DNA from: Polynucleobacter sp.
GTDB lineage: Bacteria > Pseudomonadota > Gammaproteobacteria > Burkholderiales > Burkholderiaceae
Direction of reading: 5' to 3'
DNA: 9,206 nt
Assembly: GCA_023257325.1 (NCBI GenBank)
Contig: JALRCP010000104.1
Coordinates: forward strand, 1-9,206
Within the stretch, counting starts at the first letter, position 1. Each line of letters starts with the position of its first letter. This document shows, in pieces, positions 1 to 6,650 of the stretch. The notes beneath the pieces were generated by a model, which ran no database searches, was not told where the DNA came from, and was given only the letters and a program-made list of their open reading frames with translations. The position numbers and the translations under genes were made by a program.

Positions 1-1
1 G

Positions 2-100
2 GCGTCTGCCGTCATCACCATGGACGACGCCAACCCCCGTGCCGAGGCCGTGGCCATCGATTCGTCCGATGGCACGATCGTGGCGGTGGGATCACTGGAT
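2..100 (+). pseudogene. N-terminal fragment of a YtcJ-like amidohydrolase, probably foreign to the rest of the window
   Basis: Reading from base 2, one frame gives a peptide containing VITMDDANPRAEAVAID and then GTIVAVGSLD. This is the usual opening of metal-dependent amidohydrolases of the YtcJ/Amidohydro_3 family (a TMD-NPRAEAV-IVAVG pattern), which forms the small beta-sandwich before the catalytic barrel. The HxH metal ligands and all later domains are absent. After about base 100 the frame continues into unrelated AT-rich sequence and stops at 194-196. In the first 30 codons 25 end in G or C, unlike the genes that follow, so the source is a high-GC genome. It is either an assembly or library chimera at a contig end, or a remnant of transferred DNA. 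The family call is from motif memory only. Confidence 0.5.
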
Positions 101-159
101 TTAGAACAAAAGATTTTTTATATAAAGCCTAAACAGTTTAATCAGTTAAGCTATTCACC
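101..159 (+). promoter_or_regulatory. AT-rich leader of the SirB1-mutL-miaA operon
   Basis: This 59-base stretch between the foreign-looking fragment and the first complete gene is strongly AT-rich and has no coding signal of its own. TATAAA at 121-126 resembles a sigma-70 -10 hexamer, but no convincing -35 lies 16-18 bases upstream; TTAGAA at 101-106 is too close. If the sequence before about 100 is a chimeric join, the true -35 region is missing here. There is no clear Shine-Dalgarno sequence before the ATG at 160. Confidence 0.25.
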
Positions 160-1002
160 ATGCCAACACAACAACTTGATTACTTTGCCTCTTTAGTTGC
201 TGAAGATGAGCACTTTCCCCTCACCGAAGCCAGCATTGCCATCGGTCAGCATGCTTTTCCTGACTTGGTCGTCCAACACGTATTTGATGAACTGGATGTT
301 CTGGTTGAAAAACTAAAGCATCGCATCACCTCTGAAATGGCCGGAATTCAGAAGTTACAGATATTAAAAAACTATTTCTACAAAGAGTTAGGCTTTGGTC
401 CAAATCGCAATGATTACTACGATCCCAACAACTCTTACCTTCATACTGTTTTAGAAACCCGACGCGGAATTCCAATTTCTCTGGCTTTGATCTTCATGGA
501 AATGGGCAACCAGATTGGTCTAAATATCAAAGGAGTGTCTTTCCCAAATCATTTCATGGTTCGCCTATCTTTGCCTCAGGGAGAGGTCATTCTTGATCCT
601 CTGACAGGTACCTCACTATCAAAGCAAGAATTGCAAGAAATGCTTGACCCTTATTTGGATGCACAAGGGTATCGCGGCGAATATCAATTACCTTTGAGTG
701 CCTTTTTGAGATCCTCAAGTCCCCGTGAAATTCTTTCAAGATTTTTGCGCAATTTAAAAGCCATTTATACCCAGCAAGAACGTTGGGAAAGATTACTGGG
801 AATTCAACAACGCTTGGTGATTTTGTTGCCTGACGCCATTGAAGAAATCAGAGACCGAGGATTGGCCTTGGCTCAATTAGATTACATCAGGCCAGCCATT
901 GAAGACATGCAGAAGTATTTAGACGAATCTCAGGACGCCACAGACAGCGATGAAATTCGTGCTCAAATCATTCAACTTGAAGAGCAATATCGCCATCATT
1001 AG
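160..1002 (+). CDS. SirB1-family protein (transglutaminase-like core plus TPR-like tail)
   Basis: This 280-residue soluble protein belongs to the SirB1/Transglut_core2 family, whose biochemical function is not established. The family core is clear: FGPNRNDYYDPNNSYL (79-94), RRGIPISLAL (101-110), FPNHFMVRL (128-136) and ILDP (144-147). His131 and Asp146 match the His and Asp of the transglutaminase triad, but the usual Cys is replaced within the GIPISL segment. That replacement is typical of the family, so classical transglutaminase activity is not expected. Residues from about 185 to 275 are helical and resemble the TPR-like C-terminus of the family. The ATG at 160 is chosen because the N-terminus LDYFASLVAEDEHFPLTEASIAIG fits relatives, although no good ribosome site is visible. 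mutL follows after 8 bases, implying co-transcription. The family call is secure; the role is unknown. Confidence 0.85.
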   Translation: MPTQQLDYFASLVAEDEHFPLTEASIAIGQHAFPDLVVQHVFDELDVLVEKLKHRITSEMAGIQKLQILKNYFYKELGFGPNRNDYYDPNNSYLHTVLETRRGIPISLALIFMEMGNQIGLNIKGVSFPNHFMVRLSLPQGEVILDPLTGTSLSKQELQEMLDPYLDAQGYRGEYQLPLSAFLRSSSPREILSRFLRNLKAIYTQQERWERLLGIQQRLVILLPDAIEEIRDRGLALAQLDYIRPAIEDMQKYLDESQDATDSDEIRAQIIQLEEQYRHH

Positions 1003-1010
1003 AAATTAAC

Positions 1011-2792
1011 GTGAGTTATATGAGAAAAGCGATTGCCGCTTTACCCGACACCCTAATCAGTCAAATTGCTGCCGGCGAAGTCGTTGAGCGTCCCGCTTCG
1101 GTGGTGAAAGAGGTTCTTGAGAACGCCATCGATGCAGGCGCTCAAGCCATTACAGTCAGACTTGAAGAAGGTGGTATTCAGCGGATATCTATTCAAGATG
1201 ACGGCATGGGCATTCCCTCTCATGAACTGCCTCTGGCGATACTGCGCCACGCCACTAGCAAAATTGCTTCTTTATCAGATCTTGAATCTGTGGCTTCTCT
1301 TGGTTTTAGAGGTGAAGCTCTGGCATCTATTGCCTCGGTATCTAGATTCAGCATCACCACACGCACGCGTGAAGACGATCACGCTTGGCAAATTCAGGTC
1401 AATGGGGGTCAAACTGTAGGCGGGGTCACACCTGCATCTGGCCCAACAGGGACCACGATTGACGTTCAAGATTTGTATTTCAACACACCCGCTAGAAGAA
1501 AATTTTTAAAAAGTGCTTCTACCGAACTAGGTCATTGTTTAGATGTGATTCGTCGAATTGCTTTATCTCGTCCCGATATCAGCATGGCAGTGTGGCACAA
1601 CGGCAAAATCACTGAACGCTGGGCTCAAGGCAACATTGAACAAAGAGTCGATGCCATCTTGGGTCAAGAGTTTCATGAGGCCAAAATTCCACTGGAACAA
1701 GTATCAGGTGCTTTATCAATCCGAGGGTTTATTAGCAAACCTACGGCCAGTCGCGCACGTGCGGATCAACAATACAGTTACGTGAACGGTCGTTTTGTAC
1801 GTGACAAAGTGATTCAGCATGCGATTCGAAGTGCCTATCAAGACGTACTACATGGTGACCGTCAACCCATGGTGGTACTTTCATTAGAAATTGACCCTCA
1901 ACTGGTGGATGTGAATGTCCATCCCGCAAAGACAGAACTGCGTTTTAGGGAAAGTGGGGCTGTCCATCAATTTGTTTTTAAAGCCATCCAAAATGCACTG
2001 GGCGTAGCAGCAGGTCACAATGCTGGGACGCCCTCTCTTGCGTCTCATTCCTTTGCCCCTGTGAGTTCAAATCATGGGCTCAATACTTGGATGGCTTCTA
2101 TGAGCAATTCGAGCTTGCCACTCAAAGCCGACAGCAAAAATAGTATGGATCAATTTTTCATTCGACAAAATGATCCGATTGCATCCCAGCCTTCTCACCA
2201 AACCCATTCTGACTTACCCCTTGGCCATGCGATTGCTCAAATTCATGGTATTTACATTTTGGCGCAGAACCAATCAGGATTGGTATTGGTCGATATGCAT
2301 GCTGCTCATGAACGCGTGCTGTATGAAAAACTCAAAATCGACTTGGCTGAGGGAGTCAAGGTTCAACAACTATTGGTACCCGTGGTGATGCACGCTTCAG
2401 AACTTGAAGTGGCCAAATCCGAAGAGCATCGAGAAACGCTAGTCCAACTAGGTTTTGATATTGCCACATTAGCCCCAACGCAATTGGCCATCAGAACTAT
2501 TCCGACGCTATTACAAAAATCAGACCCCATCGGACTTGTTAGAAATTTACTGAATGAACTTGATTCGACAGGCTCTAAAGCCGTGGTTGACGCGGCTCAA
2601 CATGAACGTCTCGCAACGCAAGCCTGTCACGCGGCAGTGCGGGCTCATCGACTTTTGACGCTGACAGAGATGGATGCCTTACTAAGACAAATGGAACAAA
2701 CCGAGCGCGCAGATCAATGCAACCATGGTCGCCCTACTTGGATACAGTTGAGCATTCAAGATCTTGATAAATTATTTTTGCGCGGGCGCTGA
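1011..2792 (+). CDS. mutL: DNA mismatch repair protein MutL, endonuclease-type
   Basis: MutL couples MutS mismatch recognition to strand removal. Residues 1-330 are the GHKL ATPase region: IAAGEVVERPASVVKE, catalytic Glu34 and Mg-binding Asn38 in ENAIDAG, DDGMGI (63-68), RHATSK (79-84), LGFRGEALASI (97-107), FNTPARRKFLK (157-167) and VHPAKTE with Lys307. Residues about 335-400 form a variable linker. The C-terminal domain (about 402-593) carries DMHAAHERVLYE (428-439), ACHAAVR (538-544), CNHGRP (570-575) and a terminal FLR (589-591), the metal-site motifs of MutL proteins that nick DNA. QQLLVP (452-457) fits a sliding-clamp binding motif. Length (593 aa) is normal. The start is uncertain: GTG at 1011 or the in-frame ATG at 1020, three residues shorter; neither has a strong ribosome site. 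The stop overlaps the miaA start as TGATG, so the two are translationally coupled. Confidence 0.97.
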   Translation: MSYMRKAIAALPDTLISQIAAGEVVERPASVVKEVLENAIDAGAQAITVRLEEGGIQRISIQDDGMGIPSHELPLAILRHATSKIASLSDLESVASLGFRGEALASIASVSRFSITTRTREDDHAWQIQVNGGQTVGGVTPASGPTGTTIDVQDLYFNTPARRKFLKSASTELGHCLDVIRRIALSRPDISMAVWHNGKITERWAQGNIEQRVDAILGQEFHEAKIPLEQVSGALSIRGFISKPTASRARADQQYSYVNGRFVRDKVIQHAIRSAYQDVLHGDRQPMVVLSLEIDPQLVDVNVHPAKTELRFRESGAVHQFVFKAIQNALGVAAGHNAGTPSLASHSFAPVSSNHGLNTWMASMSNSSLPLKADSKNSMDQFFIRQNDPIASQPSHQTHSDLPLGHAIAQIHGIYILAQNQSGLVLVDMHAAHERVLYEKLKIDLAEGVKVQQLLVPVVMHASELEVAKSEEHRETLVQLGFDIATLAPTQLAIRTIPTLLQKSDPIGLVRNLLNELDSTGSKAVVDAAQHERLATQACHAAVRAHRLLTLTEMDALLRQMEQTERADQCNHGRPTWIQLSIQDLDKLFLRGR

Positions 2793-3781
2793 TGGCAGCA
2801 TTCAAGCAACCTGTCATCACAATTGTGGGGCCTACAGCCAGTGGCAAAAGTGGAATTGCCCTGCAAATTGCGAGAGCCGCAAAAGCCAAAGGCAAAATCA
2901 TTGAAATTATCAGCATGGATTCAGCGCTCGTGTATCGCGGCATGGACATTGGCACAGCCAAACCCAGTCAATCCGAGCGAGCGGAGATTCCTCATCACGG
3001 GATTGACATCACCGCACCAGAGACTGCTTACTCTGCAGCCAAATTTGCCAAAGATGCAAAACAGTGGCTCAAAGAAATTGAGGCTCGCGGGCATATTCCC
3101 CTAATTGTCGGAGGCACCATGCTTTACTGGCGAGCCCTCGCCCACGGTCTCTCAGACATGCCAGCAGCCAACCCCGACATTCGCTCAAAACTTGAACAAG
3201 ATGCTCAAGAAAAAGGCTGGCCAGCCATTCATGCTGAACTGGAAAAAGTAGACCCCCAGGCGGCTGCTCGCATTGAAATGAATGATTCACAAAGAATTCA
3301 GCGCGCCCTTGAAATTTATCTGAGCACCGGCAAAACCATGTCGGCTTGGCAAAAGGAAAACCCAACCACCAGTGGTCGAGGAAGCGACGCCAACTCACTG
3401 GACACGCCTTTAGATTTTCGTTTGATTTCGATTGAACCTTCAGATCGATCTGTTTTACATGATCGCATTGCTAAACGCTTTGAATTGATGATTCAAGAAG
3501 GTTTTTTAAATGAGATGAAATTACTTCATCAAAATCCAAGTCTTCATCCTGACCTGCCCTCCATGCGCGCAGTAGGCTACCGTCAAGGCTGGGATTATTT
3601 AGATCAAAAAATTAATTTTCAAGAATTTCAAGAACAAGCGATTGCAGCTACTCGTCAATTGGCCAAAAGACAATTGACCTGGTTACGCGGCATTTCTGAT
3701 AAACGAGTCGTAGACTCTCTGAACGAAGCAGACCTAAAACAATGTGAGCAAGAAATTCTTGCTCACTATGGAATTAATTAA
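2792..3781 (+). CDS. miaA: tRNA dimethylallyltransferase MiaA
   Basis: MiaA transfers the dimethylallyl group of DMAPP to N6 of adenosine 37 in tRNAs that read codons starting with U, giving i6A; MiaB and others modify it further. The sequence shows the P-loop GPTASGKS (13-20), the substrate segment [16 protein letters not shown] (43-58), [11 protein letters not shown] (106-116), [10 protein letters not shown] (165-174), MRAVGYRQ (258-265) and [14 protein letters not shown] (286-299) near the C-terminus. Length, 329 aa, is normal. Its ATG shares the A of the mutL stop (TGATG) and no Shine-Dalgarno is visible, so it probably depends on reinitiation after mutL. The mutL-miaA pair is also adjacent in enterobacteria, where hfq follows; here hfq is absent and purM converges instead. 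The last codons contain the hairpin at 3744-3766, and the stop overlaps that of purM. Confidence 0.97.
   Translation: MAAFKQPVITIVGPTASGKSGIALQIARAAKAKGKIIEIISMDSALVYRGMDIGTAKPSQSERAEIPHHGIDITAPETAYSAAKFAKDAKQWLKEIEARGHIPLIVGGTMLYWRALAHGLSDMPAANPDIRSKLEQDAQEKGWPAIHAELEKVDPQAAARIEMNDSQRIQRALEIYLSTGKTMSAWQKENPTTSGRGSDANSLDTPLDFRLISIEPSDRSVLHDRIAKRFELMIQEGFLNEMKLLHQNPSLHPDLPSMRAVGYRQGWDYLDQKINFQEFQEQAIAATRQLAKRQLTWLRGISDKRVVDSLNEADLKQCEQEILAHYGIN
3744..3766 (-). terminator. Probable intrinsic terminator of purM, embedded in the miaA 3' end
   Basis: A perfect inverted repeat has arms GTGAGCAAGAA (3744-3754) and TTCTTGCTCAC (3756-3766). As RNA it can form a 9-base-pair stem with a 5-base loop at 3753-3757. 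Read on the minus strand, the direction of purM transcription, the stem is followed directly by ATTGTTTTAGG, a U-rich run suited to intrinsic termination, 12 bases after the purM stop. On the plus strand the following bases (TATGGAATTAATT) are a poor U-tract, and release there would remove the miaA stop codon. The hairpin therefore probably serves purM. The repeat also encodes EQEILA of MiaA. Confidence 0.6.
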
Positions 3782-4830
3782 ACAACAATCGTTTGATGAG
3801 CGCCCGCCGGTCTTGCAACCACTTCACCCAACTGATAAACCTTTTCACCGGTTGACTCGAGCTGGGCTTTAGCCGCTTGCGCATCGGCCGCATTCAAAAT
3901 CACCACCATGCCAATGCCACAGTTAAATACTCGATGCATTTCAGCATCTTCAACACCACCTTTGGCTTGTAACCATTGGAATAACTGAGGTAACTGCCAT
4001 GCATCGCGATGCAACACAGCTTGAGTATTTTCTGGCAATACACGAGGCACGTTCTCAACCAAGCCACCGCCCGTAATGTGAGCCATGCCCTTCACGGTCA
4101 ATTTGCTCATCAAAGCCAACATGGATTTGACATAAATGCGAGTTGGCGCCATCACCACATCACTCATGCTCTGACCATAAAAATCATCGCTTGCTTTGGC
4201 GCCCGCACGCTCAATAATCTTGCGGATTAAGGAATAACCATTCGAATGAGCGCCACTAGAGGTCAAACCTAGAATCACATCGCCAGGGGCAATCGTTGCG
4301 CCCGTGATCATGCCGGATTTTTCAACAGCACCCACGGCAAAACCAGCCAAGTCATATTCACCTTCAGGGTACATGCCAGGCATTTCAGCTGTTTCACCAC
4401 CAATCAAAGCACAACCAGCCAATTCACAACCTTTCGCGATACCGCCTACTACAGTAGCTGCGGTATCCACAGACAACTTACCGCAAGCAAAATAATCTAA
4501 GAAAAAGAGCGGCTCGGCACCCTGCACCAAAATATCATTGACACTCATGGCCACCAAATCTTGCCCGACCGTGTCATGACGATTCCAATCAAAGGCTAGC
4601 TTCAACTTGGTACCGACTCCGTCCGTACCCGAAACCAAAACTGGCTCTTTATAGCGCTTAGGCACCTCAAAGAGTGCGCCAAAACCACCAATACCAGCCA
4701 AGACACCCTCTCGCATGGTTTTTTTGGCCATGGGCTTAATTCGCTCAACAAGCGCGTCACCAGCCTCCATATCAACACCCGCATCGCGGTATGAAAGCCC
4801 TTTAGATTGAGAAGAATTTTGATCAGACAT
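3778..4830 (-). CDS. purM: Phosphoribosylformylglycinamidine cyclo-ligase (AIR synthetase) PurM
   Basis: PurM closes the imidazole ring in purine synthesis, converting FGAM and ATP to 5-aminoimidazole ribonucleotide, ADP and phosphate in the cytosol. All family signatures are present: YRDAGVD (14-20), GGFGALFE (48-55), [13 protein letters not shown] (67-79), [18 protein letters not shown] (97-114), [16 protein letters not shown] (139-154), DLAGFAVG (160-167), [14 protein letters not shown] (191-204), [13 protein letters not shown] (251-263) and FNCGIGM (302-308). The length of 350 aa is standard. The start at 4830 leaves the usual short variable N-terminus before the YRDAGVD segment, but no ribosome site is obvious upstream. 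It is the only minus-strand gene: convergent and overlapping with miaA by 4 bases, divergent from the AI-2E gene, and so probably transcribed alone. purN is not adjacent. Confidence 0.98.
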   Translation of the reverse strand: MSDQNSSQSKGLSYRDAGVDMEAGDALVERIKPMAKKTMREGVLAGIGGFGALFEVPKRYKEPVLVSGTDGVGTKLKLAFDWNRHDTVGQDLVAMSVNDILVQGAEPLFFLDYFACGKLSVDTAATVVGGIAKGCELAGCALIGGETAEMPGMYPEGEYDLAGFAVGAVEKSGMITGATIAPGDVILGLTSSGAHSNGYSLIRKIIERAGAKASDDFYGQSMSDVVMAPTRIYVKSMLALMSKLTVKGMAHITGGGLVENVPRVLPENTQAVLHRDAWQLPQLFQWLQAKGGVEDAEMHRVFNCGIGMVVILNAADAQAAKAQLESTGEKVYQLGEVVARPAGAHQTIVV

Positions 4831-4888
4831 AGCTATAAATGTATTTGAATCAGTAGAATCTTAGAATTCTAGTGGATACGCTCAACCT
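4831..4888. promoter_or_regulatory. Divergent intergenic region between purM and the AI-2E gene
   Basis: This 58-base AT-rich spacer must hold, or lie next to, the promoters for purM (minus) and the five-gene plus-strand block. On the minus strand TTGAGC (4885-4880) and TAAGAT (4863-4858) are 16 bases apart and match sigma-70 hexamers at about four of six positions each. They would start purM RNA about 20 bases before its ATG. No equally good plus-strand promoter is visible: TATAAA at 4834-4839 lacks a well-spaced -35. A plus-strand promoter may lie within purM. Confidence 0.35.
4862..4871. repeat. Small palindrome TAGAATTCTA in the divergent spacer
   Basis: TAGAATTCTA is a perfect 10-base palindrome near the centre of the purM/AI-2E spacer, and a related copy, TAGAATCTTA, begins 8 bases earlier at 4854. 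It overlaps the proposed purM -10 element, so it could be an operator, but AT-rich palindromes of this size also occur by chance. It does not resemble the enterobacterial PurR box. Confidence 0.2.
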
Positions 4889-5878
4889 ATGGCCTCTTTA
4901 TTAACAACTTTTTTAGCCGCTTTTATCCTGGCTTATGTCCTCAGGCCCCTATCTACGCGTCTTTTGGGACTTGGGATCGGAAAAACCTGGTCGGCCATCT
5001 TGACAGTTTTTATCGGCTTTTTAAGTCTTTTGGGCTTACTGATTCTTTTCTTGAGTGTTTTGCAAAAAGAATTGCCCGCTCTTAGGCATCAATTGCCCAT
5101 TTGGCTGGAGCAATTAAAAAATGTCCTCGGGCCTTGGTTCACTCATTGGACGATTCCTGTTGATACCCAACAGATTCAATCGGTCATTCAAAGTAAAGTT
5201 AGCGCCCACCTCTCCAATAATGCAGACGCTCTCATCACCCAAGGCCTCTCCACACTCTTGAATTCTGGACAAACGATTCTGGCTAGTACCGTTGGTTTTG
5301 TTTTAATTATTTTTGTTGTTTTCTATTTAATCATTCAATGGGATGAATTTTTTAAAAAATTAAGTCCTGTGATACCACCTAGATGGCTGCCTCAAACACA
5401 GCAAATTTTGAATGAAATTGATGAATTACTCTCTCAGTACCTAAGAGGTCAATTACTCGTCATCGCCATTCTTGCCGTGTTCTACTCGGTGGGCTTATAT
5501 CTTTTAGGCATGACTGGTGCGATTGCCTTGGGCCTATTTACTGGCTTGGCCATATTTATCCCCTACATTGGCTATGGCGTTGCACTCATCCTAGCCTTGT
5601 TATCAGCCTTGCTCCAAGCCGAGACAGGGGTCAACATTCTTGCCATCTTAGGTCTTTATGTGGTTGGACAACTATTGGAAAGTTTTGTACTCACCCCCAA
5701 ACTAGTTGGCGACAAAATTGGTTTACACCCAGTGCTGGTTATTTTTTCATTGATGCTATTTGGTGGCTGGTTTGGCTTTTTTGGAGTGTTGTTAGCTCTT
5801 CCTATCAGCGCAATTCTGCTGGTGTTAAGTCGTCACTTGTTGACCGCTTACAAAACCAGTTCTTGGTATCAAAGCTAG
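4889..5878 (+). CDS. AI-2E/PerM-family membrane transporter, short at the N-terminus
   Basis: This 329-residue inner-membrane protein belongs to the AI-2E transporter/PerM family. Members include TqsA, an exporter of autoinducer-2, and proteins of other or unknown substrate, so no substrate is assigned. Hydrophobic segments lie near 3-21, 36-59, 128-150, 186-243 (several helices), 249-267 and 281-315. The less hydrophobic stretch at about 60-127 is the loop usual between the early helices. Family landmarks are FIPYIGYG (223-230) and LTPKLVGDKIGLHPVLVIF (268-286). Relatives usually have about 20-30 more residues, a further helix before the segment matching TTFLAAFILAYVLRPL; here an in-frame TAG at 4862-4864 rules out a longer start. 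The start ATG has no clear ribosome site. hda follows after 7 bases. Adjacency to hda and purM suggests the PerM lineage rather than a quorum-sensing role. Confidence 0.85.
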   Translation: MASLLTTFLAAFILAYVLRPLSTRLLGLGIGKTWSAILTVFIGFLSLLGLLILFLSVLQKELPALRHQLPIWLEQLKNVLGPWFTHWTIPVDTQQIQSVIQSKVSAHLSNNADALITQGLSTLLNSGQTILASTVGFVLIIFVVFYLIIQWDEFFKKLSPVIPPRWLPQTQQILNEIDELLSQYLRGQLLVIAILAVFYSVGLYLLGMTGAIALGLFTGLAIFIPYIGYGVALILALLSALLQAETGVNILAILGLYVVGQLLESFVLTPKLVGDKIGLHPVLVIFSLMLFGGWFGFFGVLLALPISAILLVLSRHLLTAYKTSSWYQS

Positions 5879-5880
5879 GG
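5877..5880 (+). promoter_or_regulatory. hda: Ribosome binding site deciding the hda GTG start
   Basis: AGGG lies 5 bases before the GTG at 5886 and overlaps the TAG stop of the AI-2E gene (5876-5878). It supports a GTG start that keeps the conserved N-terminal clamp-binding motif and suggests that hda translation is linked to termination of the upstream gene. Confidence 0.55.
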
Positions 5881-5885
5881 CATCT

Positions 5886-6650
5886 GTGAATCCATTGCCA
5901 CGACAAATCGCGCTCGATCTTGGTCACACTCCCGAAGTGACTCTAGAGAACTTTATTGTCACAGGCAATGAAAATTTAATCAGTGTTTTGAAAAACATTC
6001 AAAATGCTTGGCAGCAACATTTCTCTGGCAGCACCGGTCTTCGCCCAGATCAACGCATGATTCATTTTTGGGGAGCCAGTGGCTCAGGCCGCAGCCATCT
6101 ATTGGCGGCCATGAAAACAAAAGCTTCTGAACTTGGCATCCATATTTTTCTATTGAATCACGAGAGCACCCCTGATGAATGGCGTCTTGCTGGTGACAGC
6201 CTATTAGAGAATAGTCATGAGGTGGGTCTTTTGGGCATCGATGACATCGATCATTTAGACGACTTTGCACAAGGCGCACTATTTAGACTTCACAATGCCA
6301 TACGCGAATCAGAACATCAGTACTTACTGACCTCCAGCCTCAACCCAATCACTCAATTGCAGCTAAGGGATGATTTAAAAACACGTTTGGCATGGGGCTT
6401 GGTTTTCCAGATGCATGCTTTATCCGATGATGAAAAACTCCAGGCTCTTCAATTATCAGCCAATGCCAGAGGCTTGAATTTATCTCCTGAGGTTCCGCAA
6501 TGGTTGCTCCGACACTTTCATCGTGACATGCCAAGCCTCATGTCACTTTTAGATGCGCTTGACACTTACTCTCTTGAAACAAAGCGAGCCATCACCTTAC
6601 CCCTCGTAAAAGAAATGCTGGCTCAAAAAAATAAGCATAATGACGCCTAA
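5886..6650 (+). CDS. hda: DnaA regulatory inactivator Hda
   Basis: Hda is a DnaA-like AAA+ protein that binds the DNA-loaded sliding clamp and triggers hydrolysis of DnaA-bound ATP after initiation (RIDA), preventing re-replication. The N-terminus has RQIALDLG (6-13), fitting the clamp-binding QxxLxL motif of Hda. The Walker A segment is GASGSGRSHLL (63-73), with Arg in place of the usual Lys, as in E. coli Hda (GAGRSHLL), so this is not a defect. Walker B is LLGIDDID (115-122), sensor I lies near LLTSSLNP (147-154), the Arg finger is probably Arg167 in KTRLAWG, and sensor II Arg213 lies in HRDMPSL. There is no DnaA DNA-binding domain IV; 254 aa is near the family size. The start is GTG with AGGG 5 bases upstream. 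The stop abuts the next start (TAAATG). Confidence 0.93.
   Translation: MNPLPRQIALDLGHTPEVTLENFIVTGNENLISVLKNIQNAWQQHFSGSTGLRPDQRMIHFWGASGSGRSHLLAAMKTKASELGIHIFLLNHESTPDEWRLAGDSLLENSHEVGLLGIDDIDHLDDFAQGALFRLHNAIRESEHQYLLTSSLNPITQLQLRDDLKTRLAWGLVFQMHALSDDEKLQALQLSANARGLNLSPEVPQWLLRHFHRDMPSLMSLLDALDTYSLETKRAITLPLVKEMLAQKNKHNDA

Noticed and set aside
460..490. Missing catalytic Cys in the transglutaminase-like SirB1 protein
   Set aside because: The GIPISL form is the usual one in this family, so it is not a mutation of this gene.
1117..1419. 100-codon plus-strand frame inside mutL
   Set aside because: Out-of-frame reading of the conserved ATPase region; no independent evidence.
3069..3398. 109-codon minus-strand frame inside miaA
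   Set aside because: Antisense shadow of a conserved gene with no family features.
6072..6104. Hda Walker A has Arg instead of Lys, which could suggest a dead ATPase
   Set aside because: E. coli Hda has the same GRS variant, so it is normal for this family.
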